From Allomuricauda sp. (GTDB lineage Bacteria > Bacteroidota > Bacteroidia > Flavobacteriales > Flavobacteriaceae): a stretch of 64,000 nucleotides of DNA. The position numbers were made by a program, and so were the translations under genes. Below are positions 62,998 through 64,000 of the stretch, in pieces. Under the pieces are notes generated by a model. The model had not been told where the DNA came from. It did no database searches and saw only the letters and a program-made list of their open reading frames with translations. The stretch lies in the NCBI RefSeq assembly GCF_028280385.1, contig NZ_JANQLX010000006.1, positions 1 to 64,000 on the forward strand, given 5' to 3'. Positions within the stretch are counted from its first letter, which is position 1; the number at the start of each line of letters is the position of its first letter.

Positions 62998-64000
62998 TTG
63001 GAGCCTTTTATTGTATCAGCCCGTAAGTACAGACCCCAAACATTTAAAGATGTGGTGGGGCAGGGTGCTATTACCAATACCTTGCTGAATGCCATTGAAA
63101 ACAATCATTTGGCACAAGCGCTCTTGTTTTGTGGACCAAGGGGTGTAGGCAAAACTACCTGTGCCCGTATTCTGGCCAAACAAATCAACCAAGATGGTAC
63201 GGAACGTGACGATGAGGATTTTGCCTTTAATATCTTTGAGCTCGATGCCGCCTCCAACAACTCCGTGGATGATATCCGAAGCCTGATAGATCAAGTAAGG
63301 ATTCCACCACAGGTGGGTAAATACAAGGTATACATCATTGATGAGGTGCACATGCTTTCCCAATCGGCCTTCAATGCGTTTTTGAAAACCTTGGAAGAAC
63401 CACCGAAACATGCCATTTTTATTTTGGCCACTACGGAAAAGCACAAGATTATCCCCACCATATTATCCCGTTGCCAAATTTTCGATTTTAAGCGAATTAC
63501 GGTGAAGGATGCTGCCGAATACCTCAAATACATTGCCGAGGAACAGGGAATTGAAGCGGAGGAAAGTGCATTGCACATCATTGCGCAAAAGGCGGATGGT
63601 GCCATGCGCGATGCATTGTCAATATTTGATAGAGTGGTAAGTTTTGCAGGTAAACAACTTACAAGAAAGGCCGTTACCGAAAACTTGAACGTACTGGATT
63701 ATGATACGTACTTCACTACTACGGACCTTATTCTAGATCACAACATTCCCGACTTAATGGTATTGCTCAACAAAACCTTGTCCCTAGGATTTGATGGGCA
63801 TCATTTTATCAATGGATTGGCATCACATTTTAGGGATTTGATGGTTTGTCAGCATCAAGACACCCATGCCCTATTGGAAGTGGGTGAGGATGTAAAACAG
63901 CAATATAAGGACCAAGCCGCCAAAGTGGACCAGCAGTTTTTGATGACCGCCCTAGAGTTGGCGAACGACTGCGATCTCAACTACAAAAGCAGCAAAAACC
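62998..64000 (+). CDS. dnaX: DNA polymerase III subunit gamma/tau, N-terminal part
   Basis: 334 codons are visible, starting at TTG 62998 (MEPFIVSARKYRPQTF); the gene runs off the window. An in-frame TTG at 62989 is an alternative. The AAA+ clamp-loader ATPase has Walker A GPRGVGKTT, Walker B YIIDEVHML, and sensor ILATTEKHKIIPTILSRC with the arginine finger. The zinc module typical of E. coli DnaX (four Cys after Walker A) is not seen; that region reads NQDGTERDDEDFAFNI, as is usual in Bacteroidota. Domain III follows near 245. Confidence 0.95.
   Translation, partial: MEPFIVSARKYRPQTFKDVVGQGAITNTLLNAIENNHLAQALLFCGPRGVGKTTCARILAKQINQDGTERDDEDFAFNIFELDAASNNSVDDIRSLIDQVRIPPQVGKYKVYIIDEVHMLSQSAFNAFLKTLEEPPKHAIFILATTEKHKIIPTILSRCQIFDFKRITVKDAAEYLKYIAEEQGIEAEESALHIIAQKADGAMRDALSIFDRVVSFAGKQLTRKAVTENLNVLDYDTYFTTTDLILDHNIPDLMVLLNKTLSLGFDGHHFINGLASHFRDLMVCQHQDTHALLEVGEDVKQQYKDQAAKVDQQFLMTALELANDCDLNYKSSKN

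Overview
This 64 kb window looks like chromosomal DNA from a marine member of the Flavobacteriaceae (Bacteroidota). The signs are promoters of the Bacteroidota type (-7 box TAnnTTTG with a -33 TTTG), few Shine-Dalgarno sequences, TTG starts, a TPR-sensor hybrid two-component system, many SPII lipoproteins, and predicted polysaccharide sulfatases. The exact genus cannot be fixed from the sequence; my impression of a Muricauda/Flagellimonas-like organism is inference. I saw no phage, insertion sequence, CRISPR array or rRNA operon.

Region 1 (1-9.4 kb) is a sugar regulon. A tight minus-strand operon (uxaA, uxaB, a fuconolactonase-type hydrolase, an SDR dehydrogenase, and fucP cut by the window edge) lies divergent from a LacI-family regulator. 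Beyond that are a sulfatase and a zinc dehydrogenase resembling L-galactonate dehydrogenase (LgoD). Four 14-16 bp LacI-type palindromes, at both ends of the region, tie the genes together. The enzymes can be joined into an oxidative route from L-galactose (or L-fucose) through L-galactonate, tagaturonate and altronate to 2-keto-3-deoxygluconate.

Region 2 (9.4-18.6 kb) holds an ECF-like sigma factor with a Cys-containing C-terminal extension and its partner membrane protein, metE behind a cobalamin riboswitch, an HxlR regulator divergent from a nitroreductase and a DoxX-like protein, and a four-gene operon of exported proteins (sulfatase, YHYH protein, YwqK/MORN-like lipoprotein, SCO1-like protein).

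Region 3 (18.8-32.4 kb) carries tRNA-Pro and tRNA-Ser with a 116-bp tandem duplication, then housekeeping genes: a 7TM-HD phosphodiesterase (PgpH-like), thiolase, an NlpC/P60 hydrolase, a TPR protein, gyrA, clpC and NAD(P)HX repair.

Region 4 (32.4-40.5 kb) is the threonine operon thrABC, preceded by a promoter and a short ORF rich in Thr and Ile codons that may be an attenuation leader. It is followed by gcvT, glsA and a nucleotide-sugar-reductase-like gene, and then a two-copy intergenic repeat.

Region 5 (40.5-52.8 kb) is accessory: a cupin/TetR pair with paired operators, a run of small secreted proteins and hydrolases including a transglutaminase-like protein, a GlxA-type AraC regulator, an orphan TPR hybrid histidine kinase, and three exported proteins including a papain-like protein with two repeated beta domains.

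Region 6 (52.8-64 kb) contains phhB-like and yebC genes, lipoproteins, an LPS cluster (kdsB, HAD phosphatase, kdnB, acyltransferase) that predicts 8-amino-Kdo in the lipopolysaccharide, a RecD-like helicase, rsmD converging on and slightly overlapping the RNase P RNA gene, and the start of dnaX, which runs off the window.
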